A stretch of DNA of 64,000 nt from Hyparrhenia diplandra (taxonomy: Eukaryota > Streptophyta > Magnoliopsida > Poales > Poaceae), in assembly GCA_015847255.1 (NCBI GenBank), contig JADLZK010005529.1, positions 1 through 64,000 on the forward strand. Direction: 5' to 3'. The notes beneath the pieces are model-generated. The model was not told the origin of the DNA. It searched no databases and saw only the letters and a program-made list of their open reading frames with translations. A program made the translations under genes and the position numbers. Below are positions 32,340-43,347 of the stretch, piece after piece; the first letter of the stretch is position 1, and each line of letters begins with the position of its first letter.

Positions 32340-34727
32340 TCATTTGTTGGATCCATTGAGGAAACGGTACTTTTCAGGCAGAGATTTTGCATGGTTCTGA
32401 TACTCATCACTGGAGAAAATTGATATAAGCATTGAAGCAGTGGAAGCTTCAGGTGAGAAATTCTTTTCATCGAGTTTGGAGAGGTAAGCCCCAGCCCTGC
32501 TTATGTCACCTCTATGCAATAGCCTCCTAGCCAGAGCATTTAACATTTGTGAGTTTGGAGCAGTGCCATTCTTCTCCATTGCTGAAACCAGACTGTCAAA
32601 CTCTTCTAGCGACCCTTCTTCTATGAGATTTTCTGCAACTACGCGGTAGGTCACAACATTTGGAACCAAACCATTAGCAGGGATAGCAGCGAATAAATTC
32701 ATGGCATCTTCCTTTCTGCCAGCTTTGAACAAAGCACCAATCATAATGGTGAATGTAATAATGTCAAGTTGCAAACAGAGGCTCTGAAACATTTTGAATG
32801 CTTCGTCAACACAATTACTTTTGCAAAGACCATCCAGAATTATGTTGTATGTGTAAATGTTCCACTCTTTTCCACTTTTCATCATATTGAGATAGAGTTC
32901 CTTTGCTTCAGAATTTTTCCCATTTTGAAACAGACCATGTAGTATAGTACTGTAAGTCACAACTCCAGCTGTAATGCCGTTGCTCAACATTTTTCGGAAA
33001 AGGCTATATGCATCATCTATCCTTCGGGCTTTACAGTAGCCATGAAGCAAAGTATTATAAGTAACTTCAGTAGGTGACACGCCAACTGAGACCATACCAT
33101 CAAATACCTTCATCGCTTCATCCACCCTTCCATCTAAGCAGTAACCACATATTAACGGTGTATATGAGAAAGCATCCGGCCTTACGCCTACATGTTCCAT
33201 CAGATCAATGAGCCTCTGGGCTTCCATGACCCGTCCAACATTGCATAAGTTACAAATTAAAGTGTTGAAGAACATGGTGTCAGGACGGATCCCTTGATCC
33301 AGCATTTCATCAATTAATTCCTCTGCCCTCTCCCATTTGTCAACGGTGCACAGTCCATAAACTAGAGAGCTAAAAACAACAATGTTAGGAGTCACTCCTT
33401 CATTGATCATCTGATTAAACTTGAGCTCAGCGTCATCCACCCTGCCTATCTTGCATAGTGCATCTATTAGTGCTCCATAGCAGACTACATTAGGACTCAA
33501 CCCGTGCTGCCTCATTTTGTTAAAGATATCCATTGCCTTATCTATCATACCACATTTAGCATAAGCACTGAAGAATATGTTGAAGATGTGATGATTAGGT
33601 GAAACACCATTTGCTACCATCAAATTTAGGAGGTCATGCATCTCAGAAAGAGCACCTTCGATAGCATATCCATGAAGCATAATGCCATAGATAGTTACAT
33701 CATGTTTTATGCCCTTCCTAATCATAGAATCAAAAAAAATTTCTAGCTTCTCTGCATTTTCCATTCTTGCATAGATAGTCCAGCAGCAAACCATAAGTAA
33801 AACAATCTGGTTTAGGACCGCGTGCAGACATTTCTTCTAGCATCCGTACCACCTCTTTCCACTTCCCAATAGAGAGGTATCCATGGATCAGACAATTATA
33901 CGCGTGTCATTGTTTGGCTTAACACCTTTATCAATCATCTGCTGAAAGACATCCTCAGCCCTGCCAACCACTTGAGCTTTGCACAGGCCATCAATTACTG
34001 TGTTGTATGTCACAACATCTGGTTGAATCCCCTGATCCTTCATTTCAAGAAACAGGTTGTAACCTTTGTCCACTTCATCCTCAGTAAAGAAACCGTTGAT
34101 GACGGTGCTGTAGGACACCACATTTGGTGGGCAGGTTCTACCTCGATCATTAGCCATCATACGCAGCATCTCAAGTGCCTCCTCGGCTCTGTTTTCATTG
34201 CAGAAACCCTTGAGAAGTGTGTTGTATGAAACTAAATCCGGCGTGCAGCCAAGCTCAGGCATTCGTTGGAGCAAAACTTCCATGGCTTCACCCACCCTCT
34301 TTGCATCACAGAGACCTTTGAGCAGTTGACTAATGAGTATAACATCCACCCTCCAGCCTGACTTCAGGAAGAGGCCAAAGGCTGCGAAGCCATGGTTCAC
34401 GTGGCCCAAGCGGCAGAAGCAACCCATGAGGATACCGTAGGTGCAATAGTTAGGGGGTACCTTGGAGCAGTCACGTATCATCCGGTTGAAGAGGGTGACG
34501 ACGGTCTCTGACTCTGATGTGGAGGAGGAGCGCCGGCCCGAGGCACGAGACACGGCGGTGAAGATGTGGTTGAACGCGACAACCGACGCAGGCCTGGCGT
34601 GCAGAAGCAATTCATCGAACAGCTTCAGCGCGTCGTCGAGGCCAAGGCTTCCCGAGCGGGCGCGGTCGGCGATGACGCGCTCCAGCTCCAGGCACCGGTC
34701 CAGGACGGTGCTCACGCGGCGCGACAT
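32340..34727 (-). pseudogene. RFL-type PPR gene, copy D (2-nt insertion plus 1-nt insertion)
   Basis: The start at 34727 gives MSRRVSTVLDRCLELE, then 279 open codons to 33888. Relative to copies A and B, 2 nt are inserted around 33900-33905 (CGCG in place of a shorter site), which changes NDTYN to NDTRIIV and a stop. One nucleotide is inserted in the A-run at 33732-33739. After the second, 480 codons are open to 32340, ending KSLPEKYRFLNGSNK. A 9-nt in-frame deletion removes three residues after FQSLC. Repeats include DLVSYNTLLKGFCNENRAEE and NVVCYGALIDALCKIGRVDD. About 796 codons in all if unbroken. Copy D is the one next to the complete LIF2-like gene and may show the original neighbourhood. 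Likely non-functional as read. Confidence 0.9.
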
Positions 34728-35010
34728 GCCGGCGGGACGCGCTCGGGCGCGGCGCGGAGTGGCCCGGACGGCGTGTCAGGTTTCCGTACCCGTGAAGCAG
34801 AGCACAGCTCGCTCGCGAGCGCTGGATGGAGCAGCAGATCGAGCCGCGTCGTGGAGTGCGTAATGGTGGGGAGGCGGGGGCGGCAGCGTGTGCGCGCCGG
34901 GCTTGGGGCGGCGGCGTGTGCGCGCTGGGCTTGGGGCGCGGGCGGCGGCGTGTGCGTGCTGCGCTGGGCAGAGCGAGGAGGCCAGGATTGTTCTCTCACC
35001 CCCTTCGCAT
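34728..35010 (-). promoter_or_regulatory. 5' flank of PPR copy D
   Basis: GTGAAGCAGAGCACAGCTCGC at about 34792 and the GC-rich tract with repeated GCGTGTGCGCGC / GCGCTGGGCTTGGGGCG units (34885-34960) correspond to the flanks of the other copies, but with an internal tandem duplication. No TATA box was identified. Confidence 0.4.
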
Positions 35011-35745
35011 TTTTCTTTTAAATTTTTACATTCGCATCTGGCCAGGGCTGTGAAAATTCTGTCATTCGAGGAATTGGAAACTCATCCAAATCTGTTGCTT
35101 AGCTCATCACTAATTTAATTCCAATCTGCCGTTAAAAAAAAACATCTATAAAATTCTTCAGCTCAACTGCCATTCATCTATTCATCTAAAATGATGTGGT
35201 GCATTCACACGCTTTACGTTTCTCTGTTCGGGGAAAAAGTGTATTGTGAGATGTGGTCAGTCAACACATCTCAAATATCCACCATAATTCAGTTATAGCG
35301 TGTTTAGATGCCTGCATTTGGAAAGGCACATTTGGTTACCAAACAGGCTATATTGTTACTCAAGCTGAACACCCCAAAGGGTGCACAGACACCAAGTGGA
35401 GTCTATCCAAGAACGCATCGTAGTTCATTCAAGCTTAATGAATGTATGTATAGACTATACTAACACTACATCTGCCCCTTGCGGTGCTATCATTCTTGTT
35501 ACGGCAGGCTTGTTACGTGGCACACCAGAAAATAAGTAATTCAAAGTACAGTTTGCAGCATGGTACTGCGACAAATAATGCTAACTGCGTGCTATGTTCT
35601 ACCATCTAACTGCTAATCAGTGGCATTGCAAGCATCAGTACGGACGGTGCCGGCCCCTGCGGCTGCTGTTGCTGTTACTACCACGGTCATCTCCTCTCTG
35701 TCGCTTCCCACCGAGTTGGATCCGCCACCACCGCTGCTAGTGCCG
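35011..35745. other. Intergenic DNA and ancestral 3' end of the LIF2-like gene
   Basis: 35160-35560 contains flank sequence also present near 5300, 18600 and 21200. From 35634 to 35745 the LIF2-like reading frame recovers beyond its present stop: the minus strand ends NSNSSRRGRHRPY with TGA at 35634-35636, which is the ending expected for this family. The present frame stops earlier, at 35746. The middle stretch (GSGTSSGGGGSNSVGSD) is open only in another frame, so a pair of compensating indels has occurred. Confidence 0.5.
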
Positions 35746-38700
35746 CTACCGCCCGAATCGACGACCACCTTGCTGTGGCAGAGGCGAAGTCACATGCAGA
35801 GGCTGCTGCCCTGCAGTCTGTGGTCTGCAAAAACACCAATGAAAATATGAGTTGACACTAGACAAGGAAGCATCACTGCAACAGTTCAGAGGATTACCTT
35901 TAGGATCTAAGATATAAGAAACAAAAACTAGACTACGGTGCTGCAATGATAACCATCTAAATTCAACACACTATTTTGAACACAAAAGGCTACCATCTAC
36001 AACAGAAATTCACTTCTAATATAATATATATACTCCAGGTCTGTCTGTTGTCAAATTTGTGAGCTGATTACATGCCTTTTAACAGAGAACACTTTTGACA
36101 GGGGTACAACCTCAGTTACTATTTTCATCATGTACTGAATAAATGGATGTGATGGCACATTGATCCAACTAATTATAACAAGACACCACTATGTGTTTCA
36201 TTTAGTGGACTGATGTCATCAATTAACTTTGCAAGACAACAACAGAATCCAACACAGTAGGTGTTTGACTTGCATTAATCCAGTGGAATGTATGTTGTAT
36301 GACCTTTCTAGAAGAATAGATCAAAACTACTTACACGTATACAAGACGGCCATCTGGTAGGACCATTGGGATCATTGTTGAACCTGGAGGAGCACCCGGA
36401 GCATACAACATTGGCTGCACAAATGCAAATAATGCCAAAAATACACCAGTCAGAAGGATATCACCTCTTGTAAATGTTTCTCCTCATGCATTGGCTAGTG
36501 CAAATCAGAAGATGCCATGTACCTGTGCAGCACGAGCAGAGAGCACACCATAAGCACCTGCCAGTCCATTTCCAAGGGATTATAAGCACCTGCCAGACCA
36601 TTTCCATGTGGATTATAAGCTCCCACTAGTCCATACCCAAGTGGGGCATAACTAGGGGAGTGATGGACCTCCTTTTGCAGTAGGTGTTGATACAGTATCA
36701 TCCTTCTTATCAGAAGGAGGTTTCGCAAGTGAACAATCCAGCAGCTGACCTGTTAGTGGCAAAATATGACCCTTTAGACATATGAAGGGTGTCAGAAAAA
36801 AATGATTAGCTATAGAAGGATGTTAGAAAAGGAAACTCACCATCAAGTTCATATCTCTCAGTGTTCTTCAGAGCCTTCATAGCCATGGACCGTTCCTTAA
36901 AATGAACAAAACCGTGCCGATTTTCATGCCCAGATTTTGCAGGAGGAATAACTACTTTTGTAATCTCTCCAACATGCTCAAAAAGCTTTTTCAGCTGCTC
37001 TTGAGTAACAGTCTTGGGGAGGTTTTTGACATATAGAGATTTAACCTAAAGACAAATATGCACATCCTTGTAAAATAACATAATAGAAGAAACATAAAAG
37101 GTAACATTGCATCATGCAGTGCTCAAAGGAACCTGTGCAGTAGATGTAGCTTCATTAGCATTCTTAGGATCTGCCCAGCTGACAGTAGGAGCATTTGTAT
37201 CTAGTTTGAATTCTGGTGTAGACATCTTCTGCTTAGCATACTCTGCACATGCCTGGTTGTAGTATTCAATGAAGCCATAACCCTTATTGCGACCTGAGCG
37301 TGGTGCCTAAATATATTTGAGTTAAACAACTGTAATCATGCAGAGTGAAGTTGCTGAACAGTCCTAGTATCTATTCATACCTTCATGAGATCAACCTCTA
37401 AAACTCCAGGACCAACTTCTTCCACTGCAGTTTTGAAATCATCATGTGTCCAATCACGGGGCACATTCCCAATAAATAGCCTATTCTTAGCCTGAGAGGA
37501 TGAAACTTTAATCTTCTTTCCCTGTAATAAGAACCATAATAACAGGGTCTAGTTAGTATGAAAGTACAAGATATACAAGTTAATCAGGTGTAACAAAGAC
37601 TCAGGAAGTGAGCTTGGGTTGCAAAACTAGGTTTGGATAATATGGACACCACCACCAAAGGTGTTTAGGGGTAGGTTTTGCTAAAACAGACTCACAAATA
37701 TTTCAGACACATCCCTTGGTAACCAAAAACATAATCTTCCACCAACCACAGTTCAGGTTTCTGGAAGCATAACTGAACACACTGGTTTGCAATAGTCACA
37801 AGGTTTGGTATTAGCTTGGCAGTGGAAGTAAAGTGTAAATTATATGCCCTCATACTTTGCTACTTCTCAAGATCCCAAGGCCCTGTGTTTTAAATTCAAT
37901 TAAATTCAACAGTGGTAGTGCTGCAAATCCTTTTAAAAATTAGCAAGAGGATCTGAGTGCAATCATATATAATTGCACTTTGCTACATCTCAAATTGATC
38001 CTCCACAGACCTAACACAATTTTAAACTCAGTTTCCTTCCTCTGTCTTGGGAAGTTTGTGCTATCAAATAATATAAACAATTACAATAAATCACTGGCAT
38101 CGAATCACATGAAGATCAACTCTTGAGTTCAAGTGAAATTGTGTAAACAAACCTTGAGCTCTTTATTGTTCAACTTTTGGATGGCCTTTAAAGCCATCTG
38201 TTTACTTCTGAAATTAATAAAGGCATACATCTTTTTTATCCCCCTTTCCTCGCATTCGCACCTGCAGAAAAAAAAAAAAAGGACTCTGAATTGCACGAAA
38301 AAACATTGCAAGAGCTAAACCGGAGAAAGTAGGCAGTACTCACTTCCACAACTTCTCCAACAAATTGAAATAGTTGTTTGAGATCTTCAGAAGATATATC
38401 AGAAGAGAGTCCCCCAACATAAACTTCAGCTCCATGAGGAGGAAGAGCAAGAAGCTCAGCATGCTTCTCTTTTTCATTCTCATCCTTCGAACATCATCCA
38501 CCACTTTACTGTCATCATTAGCATCAACTTCACTCACACCATCAATTTCTTCATCCTCCTCGCCGTCCTCCTCCTCCTCCTCCTCCTCCTCCCTCCACCT
38601 CCTCCTCCTCATCACCATCCTCATCCTTGTCCTTGTCCTCATCCTCCTCATCACCATCCTCATCCTCTACCTCTTCATACTCAACCTCCTCCTCAATTTC

Positions 38701-38814
38701 TTCATACTCAATTTCTTCCTCTTCATCTACCTCATCAGGATCAAACTCCACTTGGTCTTGTTTGACCAATTCAACTGATTTGGTCGAAGCAGCATTTCCT
38801 GTTCTCCTTGGCAT
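35746..38814 (-). pseudogene. hnRNP Q / LIF2-like RNA-binding protein gene, eight coding exons, several frame lesions
   Basis: Three-RRM nuclear RNA-binding protein of the hnRNP Q type (Arabidopsis LIF2 family). Exons by GT-AG rule, 5' to 3': 38814-38344, 38261-38153, 37521-37381, 37306-37133, 37045-36841, 36749-36533, 36414-36335, 35824-35746. The N-terminus MPRRTGNAASTKSVE leads to a long Asp/Glu tract. RRM1 holds GAEVYVGGLSSDISSEDLKQ and YAFINF, RRM2 RLFIGNVPRDWTHDD and GYGFIEY, RRM3 SLYVKNLPKTVTQEQ and HGFVHF; the tail has GAYNP repeats and MLYAPGAPPGSTMIPM. Lesions: two frame changes in the acidic exon (about 38590 and 38490), an extra A in exon 2 (38231-38236), an extra base near 36660 creating TAG, a missing base near 36570, and an altered 3' end. 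Splice sites remain good. Either recent decay or sequence error; fragments of this gene occur at 18905-21690 and 25070-26360. Confidence 0.85.
38556..38760. repeat. Acidic-codon microsatellite tract (CTC/CAT-type on plus)
   Basis: The plus strand runs of CTCCTC and TCATCCTCATC encode the Glu/Asp tract of the LIF2-like protein on minus. The (CTC)n run at about 38564-38602 is where the reading frame changes, as expected of slippage in a trinucleotide run interrupted by non-unit indels. The plus-strand Ser/Leu frames across it are shadows. Confidence 0.6.
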
Positions 38815-39466
38815 CTTCCAAAGCTCAAAGTTCCAAGGTAACTTTGAAAGAGCACAGGATCCAATAATATTGGGGAGCAAATTGATAATGTGTGGATAGA
38901 AAGAAAAACAACAGAAACAGCTAGAACAAAAGGTATGTAATAATCTCAAACTGGATTCAGCCATGGGTATCCACATGGAAAATGGAACCTCAAAGCAAGT
39001 GACTGTTAAGGGACAAATGCAGAGATACAAGAATGCTCAGATGGACAGCACGGAAGGTTTTCAAACGGAAGGTTTTCAAGAATATAATAGCACCATCAAC
39101 AAGAGTATGCAAAAGAGGGACAATCAAAGAAGATGCTATCTGAAGTACAATTGAGTGGGCTGGTGCAATTGCAAGGTATCAAACATTCCATTAATTGAAT
39201 GGAAGGGAAGGAAAAGGAACAGGGAAAAAAATAAAAATTAGAGAACAATGTACATAATGTGTAAATCATATTATAAAATAACTCATATTTTTCCAATAAG
39301 TAATTAAATATATTAGTCATCAAATCATATTATGAACAAAACACCTCAATTACTATGGCAGCATATGTAGTCTAAACTATTGCTGCTCCTCAGAAAGAGC
39401 TGAAAGTTTAATTGTGTGATTGTATCTAAACTATCTTGTCCATGTACGTTAAAATCAATCTTTTTT
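38815..39466 (-). other. Presumed 5' intron of the LIF2-like gene, 3' part
   Basis: No gene is seen. A likely splice acceptor lies just upstream of the start codon (minus strand: pyrimidine-rich CCTGTGCTCTTTCAAAG). The rest is AT-rich, without recognisable coding sequence. Confidence 0.35.
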
Positions 39467-39600
39467 TGAGTACACAGTACAACGCACATACATGCTCACA
39501 ACACACACGCACACTCACCCCTATGAACACACGACGCAAACTCTACCCCTTGTTAACGACGGGAACATTGCTTACCACTTAAAGCATAGAAGACACGAAG
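39467..39600 (-). mobile_element. SINE-like fragment, minus orientation
   Basis: On the minus strand the sequence GTGTGTTCATAGGGGTGAG followed by GTGCGTGTGTGTTGTGAGCATG and GTACTGTGTACTC with an A-run is the 3' part typical of grass tRNA-derived SINEs. A related 3' part occurs on plus at 55680-55760. The 5' tRNA-like region is missing. Confidence 0.5.
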
Positions 39601-39717
39601 GATAAAATTATGGTACCCGCCAGCAGATTACAATGCACTGGGAACATACAAGTATCAAGCTGGACCAAATCTAGTTTTGATTAAGAAAAAAAAAAACAGG
39701 ATAGGTCTAGGAAGTGA

Positions 39718-39892
39718 ACCTTAGCTCAACTGGTTGGGTGGGAGGTGTGGTCATGCACCCAGCCACCCAGGTTCAAGTCCTCTCTTGTGGGCCAGGGTTC
39801 AGGGGGTTTCTGGTCTAGTCGCCTGGATCTTCTTCTCAGTGCAATGCCATAGGGGCGGTTCTTTGCCTACCGGTCCATTTGTTGTTGTTGTT
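39718..39892 (+). mobile_element. tRNA-derived SINE with target duplication
   Basis: An A-box (TTAGCTCAACTGG, about 39721-39733) and a B-box (GGTTCAAGTCC, about 39770-39780) have the spacing of a Pol III internal promoter. The element ends in (TTG)4 at about 39881-39892, as in Au/p-SINE-like families of grasses. GAAGTGA flanks it at 39711-39717 and 39893-39899, a 7-bp target duplication. It lies in the presumed 5'UTR intron of the LIF2-like gene, in opposite orientation. Confidence 0.8.
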
Positions 39893-39991
39893 GAAGTGAC
39901 ACAAGCAGAAAAATAATATTGACCAATGAAAGATGGATATCTGGTTTGATATCCTTATTCTTTTTAATCATAGTGTAAAAGCCACCTCTAT

Positions 39992-40056
39992 TTATGTACA
40001 GTAGGGGCTTGAGCCCTCTTGTTTCATTTCATCAAAAGAAATTATGTACAGTAGGG
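39992..40056 (+). mobile_element. LINE-tail micro-insertion with 15-bp target duplication
   Basis: TTATGTACAGTAGGG occurs at 39992-40006 and again at 40042-40056. The bases between (GCTTGAGCCCTCTTG then TTTCATTTCATCAAAAG) match the 3' end of the LINE at 59430-59465 on its coding strand. This is a truncated LINE copy of some 35 bp. Confidence 0.5.
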
Positions 40057-40224
40057 ACCTGCATGACTAAGCGTATTTAACTATTTATTGTGGTCCCCTT
40101 GGCAGGTTGGACCCTTTGGAGACACGCAAACAAAAATAAATTCAGGCAACTGGTTTGGGCAGGACAAGTTTGGGGGTCGACGGGGGTAAGCGAATCAATC
40201 GACTTGAGGGTTTTGCAATCTAGT

Positions 40225-40725
40225 AACTGAATCTAGTAATTACTAATAAAAAGTAAAAACCAGTTGCCAGCCCTAACTGCTCCTGTTCCGACACAGCATG
40301 GTCGCACAGGAATAAGAATAGGAAGGAATCGGAAAGAAGAGTAATGAAAGCTTTGACAGGGGATTTGGGGAATTGATGGCTCAACCAAGGATAACTGAAT
40401 ATAGTAATTACTAAAAAAAGTAAAAACCCACTGCCAGCCCTAACGGCTCCTGCTCCGACACAGCATGGTCACACAAGAATAAGGATAGGAAGGAATCGGA
40501 AAGAAGAGTAACGGAAGCTTTGACAGGGGATTTGGGGATTTGATGGCTCAACCAAGGATAACTGAATACAGTAATTACTAAAAAAGTAAACCCACTGCCA
40601 GCCCTAACGGCTCCTGCTCCGACACATCATGGTCACACAAGAATAAGGATAGGAAGGAATCGGAAAGAAGAGTAACAGAAGCTTTGACCGGGAATTTGGG
40701 GATTTGATGGCTCAACCAAAGATTT
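40225..40725. repeat. Tandem repeat, three copies of about 167 bp
   Basis: Units start at 40225, 40393 and 40560 with AACTGAAT(A/C)(T/C)AGTAATTACTA. Each contains GCCAGCCCTAAC(G/T)GCTCCTG, CGACACA(G/T)CATGGTC, AAGGATAGGAAGGAATCGG and TTTGATGGCTCAACCAA. Units two and three are more alike than either is to unit one; the third fades after about 40720. The array lies within the presumed 5'UTR intron of the LIF2-like gene. Confidence 0.9.
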
Positions 40726-41164
40726 GAATCTAGGGTTTCGTGCGGCTAAACCTAGGGGAAAGGAAGAGTGCTGGAAGCTTTGACCAGGGGACTTGATGGC
40801 AACCAGAGTTTTAATTTTAATGTAGGGTAGTCCTACCCAATTCTACCATATGCAATGCAATTCAATATAGTCCATGTTCTACAAGTACAATATTTGGCAA
40901 TTTGGAATAACCTAAATTCAAGATTCGGTATTAATAATAAAGTGTTTGGTATTTATATCAATCAAAATCACGATATGTTTCCACAATAGATTGGTTCTTC
41001 AGACCTCAACTCCCAGACAACAGTAGCATACAATACAACGACAATGTAAGGGTCTCAATTGAAGTATCAAATGGCGTATGTGATTATAGAAGTAGTATGG
41101 CACAGTATCTGAGCAAGAATTTAAAAATTGAGAGAGAGACAGAGGGGGTTTAATTGGAACTCAC

Positions 41165-41400
41165 CAGCTAGGGCTTGCGCACGGCTGGCTGTCCAGCAGA
41201 TTGAAGAAGAATTGTGCGTGGTGCAGTCGTGTGGATTGCAGAAGTGCAGTGTATCAGGTCGTCCGAGGTTGCCGGACGGAGAGGCGAATCTACCGGTGGC
41301 GGCGGATTCGGCCTGGCCGAAACCCTAGCAGGGTGCGACGGCGGCGATTGGAGGAGGAAGTTGGAGCACGGGACACCGAGCCCACGCAGGAGCGGATCCG
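41165..41400 (-). promoter_or_regulatory. Probable 5'UTR exon and promoter-proximal region of the LIF2-like gene
   Basis: On the minus strand a GC-rich stretch containing CCTGCTAGGGTTTCGGCC, typical of plant 5'UTRs, ends at CGCAAGCCCTAGCTG followed by GTGAGT, a good splice donor at 41164. With an acceptor just upstream of the start codon at 38814 this makes a 5'UTR intron of about 2.3 kb, a common arrangement in plant RNA-binding-protein genes. The start of transcription cannot be placed. Plus-strand frames here are not supported. Confidence 0.5.
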
Positions 41401-41589
41401 TCGGGCGTGCCGGGAGGTGACGCAAGCGCCGGCGCCGAGACGCGAGCAGCTACAGCGAGCGAGGATGGTAGCGGGGGCTAGCGGAGGCCGGAGACCGCGC
41501 GAGGCAACAAGTAAGAAGAGCGGAGGCACGCGACGCGACGAGTGCAGACGATGACCATTGGGGACTAGTTGGGGCCAGATTCTTGTGGG

Positions 41590-41930
41590 CCTTAAGAGAA
41601 AAAATGGGCTAAATCTAGGATAGTCCTGGCCCGAGGGGTTGCTAGTTTCGTTGCAAATTTAAGGCCTTGGATTACAGCCCGAGAAAGATGTCTGGCCCAG
41701 GCAGTCCTCTCAGATCTTGTTGTCTGCTCCAAGCCTCCAAGCAATTTTCTCAGGGCTACAAGGCTTGCGAAAAGCTTCCCACAAATGCCATAGACAAAAG
41801 ATAGCAAATTCAATTCCACGTGCGAAAAGCTTCTCACAAATGTCACAGACAAAAGACAGCAAATTCCACGTGTGAAAAGCTTCCCACAAATGCCATAGAC
41901 AAAAGAAAGCAAATTCCACATTAGCCTATT
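41590..41930. repeat. Short tandem repeat, three units of 48-55 bp
   Basis: Units begin at about 41767, 41822 and 41872 with GYGAAAAGCTTC(C/T)CACAAATG and contain AGACAAAAGAYAGCAAATTC. Minus-strand reading repeats NLLSFVYGICGKLF and FVCDICEKLFARG, a tandem peptide-like pattern without a start context. No gene is called. Confidence 0.7.
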
Positions 41931-41939
41931 CCGATAAAA

Positions 41940-43347
41940 TGCCACCAATTTTCTTGTATGTATCCAACTTACAGAGTCCGCTCCTATTAAAAAAATCAAA
42001 AGGAAACTCTACCAAGCATGGACTCTTTAGTATTACGTCTAGAATAGAGGAGTCAAATTGTAACCATTTTTTTGTCCACCTCTCCTTAACTACATATATA
42101 GAAAGTGAAAGTTTTTCCTGTCCCTTTTTTTACGATGATGAATACAGGATTCGATTCCAATACGTATTGAGTCACATTCTTTATATCTCGTATGTGAGGT
42201 CTCATGATCTGTGCTCATACAAGATAGAACAAATTGTGTCATGTAATGATAATATGGAGTTCAATTCTTATACGTATTTGATTTCATTGCTATAGACATT
42301 TCGTTCCCTGTAGGTGAAATATGACACTCGCACCTGACACAAAAACCTTCACGAGTCTCGACCTCAAGGCACGTGCACGTCCGATGTTGTACCCACACAT
42401 GCGGGTATGATTGCCATTCCTACCCCCCAAACCACCACGCCCCCTACACTCGCATGGAACAGGAGCACATCGTCCGCTGACGAAGAGGGCGAAGCCCTCA
42501 TCTCCTACGCAAGCGCAGGATGCGACCCTCCATAGCATTCTTGTCCATGTGTTGCATGCTCCTTGGGCGGTGGCTTCCCCAGCGGACCCGATATGATGAG
42601 GACATGGGTCGCTGGATGCGCATGCACCCTCCGCCCCTCCGCCGCGTGCTTTCGCCGTCTACACTGCCTACCAATCTTCGCTCTCAAGGAAGGTATAGCG
42701 CGGAAGAGGCCCAATTGAGTGGGGAAAGTGAGATGAGATGATAGGTTATCTTTCCTTGGATTATTGGGTTGTTCAGCAAATTGATAAGGCGGTTGATTTT
42801 GTTTTTTTTTTGTGAGAGAAAAACATTGTACCATGGCTGATAAGGTGAGTGATAAGTTCGATCGAATAGAGCATATTGTGCTAGCTTCCTTTTACCAGCT
42901 AGTGGACTAGTTGCTTAGATGCTAGTTAAAAATTACTTCGACTTATAGCATCTTGGTTGATTTTTCTAGGCTAATTAATTTTTAGCTGGCTAACAATTAA
43001 ACTTTTAGCTCTTTTGGTTGATTTTTCTTGGCTGACTAACAATTAGCCCTAGGTATATCAAACAAGCCCAAAGCCCCAAATAAAACATCTAGGAAATGGA
43101 CCAGTCGTGTCTAAATGAACAAAGAACCTACAAGATGCATTTCGGATCGGTGCTAGCTAATTTTCATTCTGGTGTTATGCACATTTTTTCTTTTGAGCAA
43201 ATGGTGTTAGGCACATGAACATGAACTAAGATATGTAGATAGACTATTTTAAATGGTAAGTGCTACTCTCGTGATAAGCCAGACGGCAGAGGCTGGCTCC
43301 GGGTGCAAAAGCGCTTGCCAACCGGCTCATCTAACGTAGTCGACTAC
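41940..43347. other. Intergenic DNA, no gene seen
   Basis: AT-rich to 42290, then a moderately GC-rich stretch (42330-42740) with short overlapping frames and no recognised protein, then an AT-rich stretch (42900-43050) with repeated GGTTGATTTTTCT and CTAACAATTA motifs, possibly a decayed MITE. Confidence 0.4.

Noticed and set aside
38374..38899. Ser/Leu-rich plus-strand frames
   Set aside because: Complement of the Glu/Asp tract of the LIF2-like exon.
39718..39892. Possible tRNA gene (A and B boxes)
   Set aside because: The region between and after the boxes does not fold as a cloverleaf, and it has a (TTG)n end and target duplication, so it is a SINE.
40225..40725. Possible CRISPR-like array
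   Set aside because: Units are contiguous, about 167 bp, without spacers, and the window is plant nuclear DNA.
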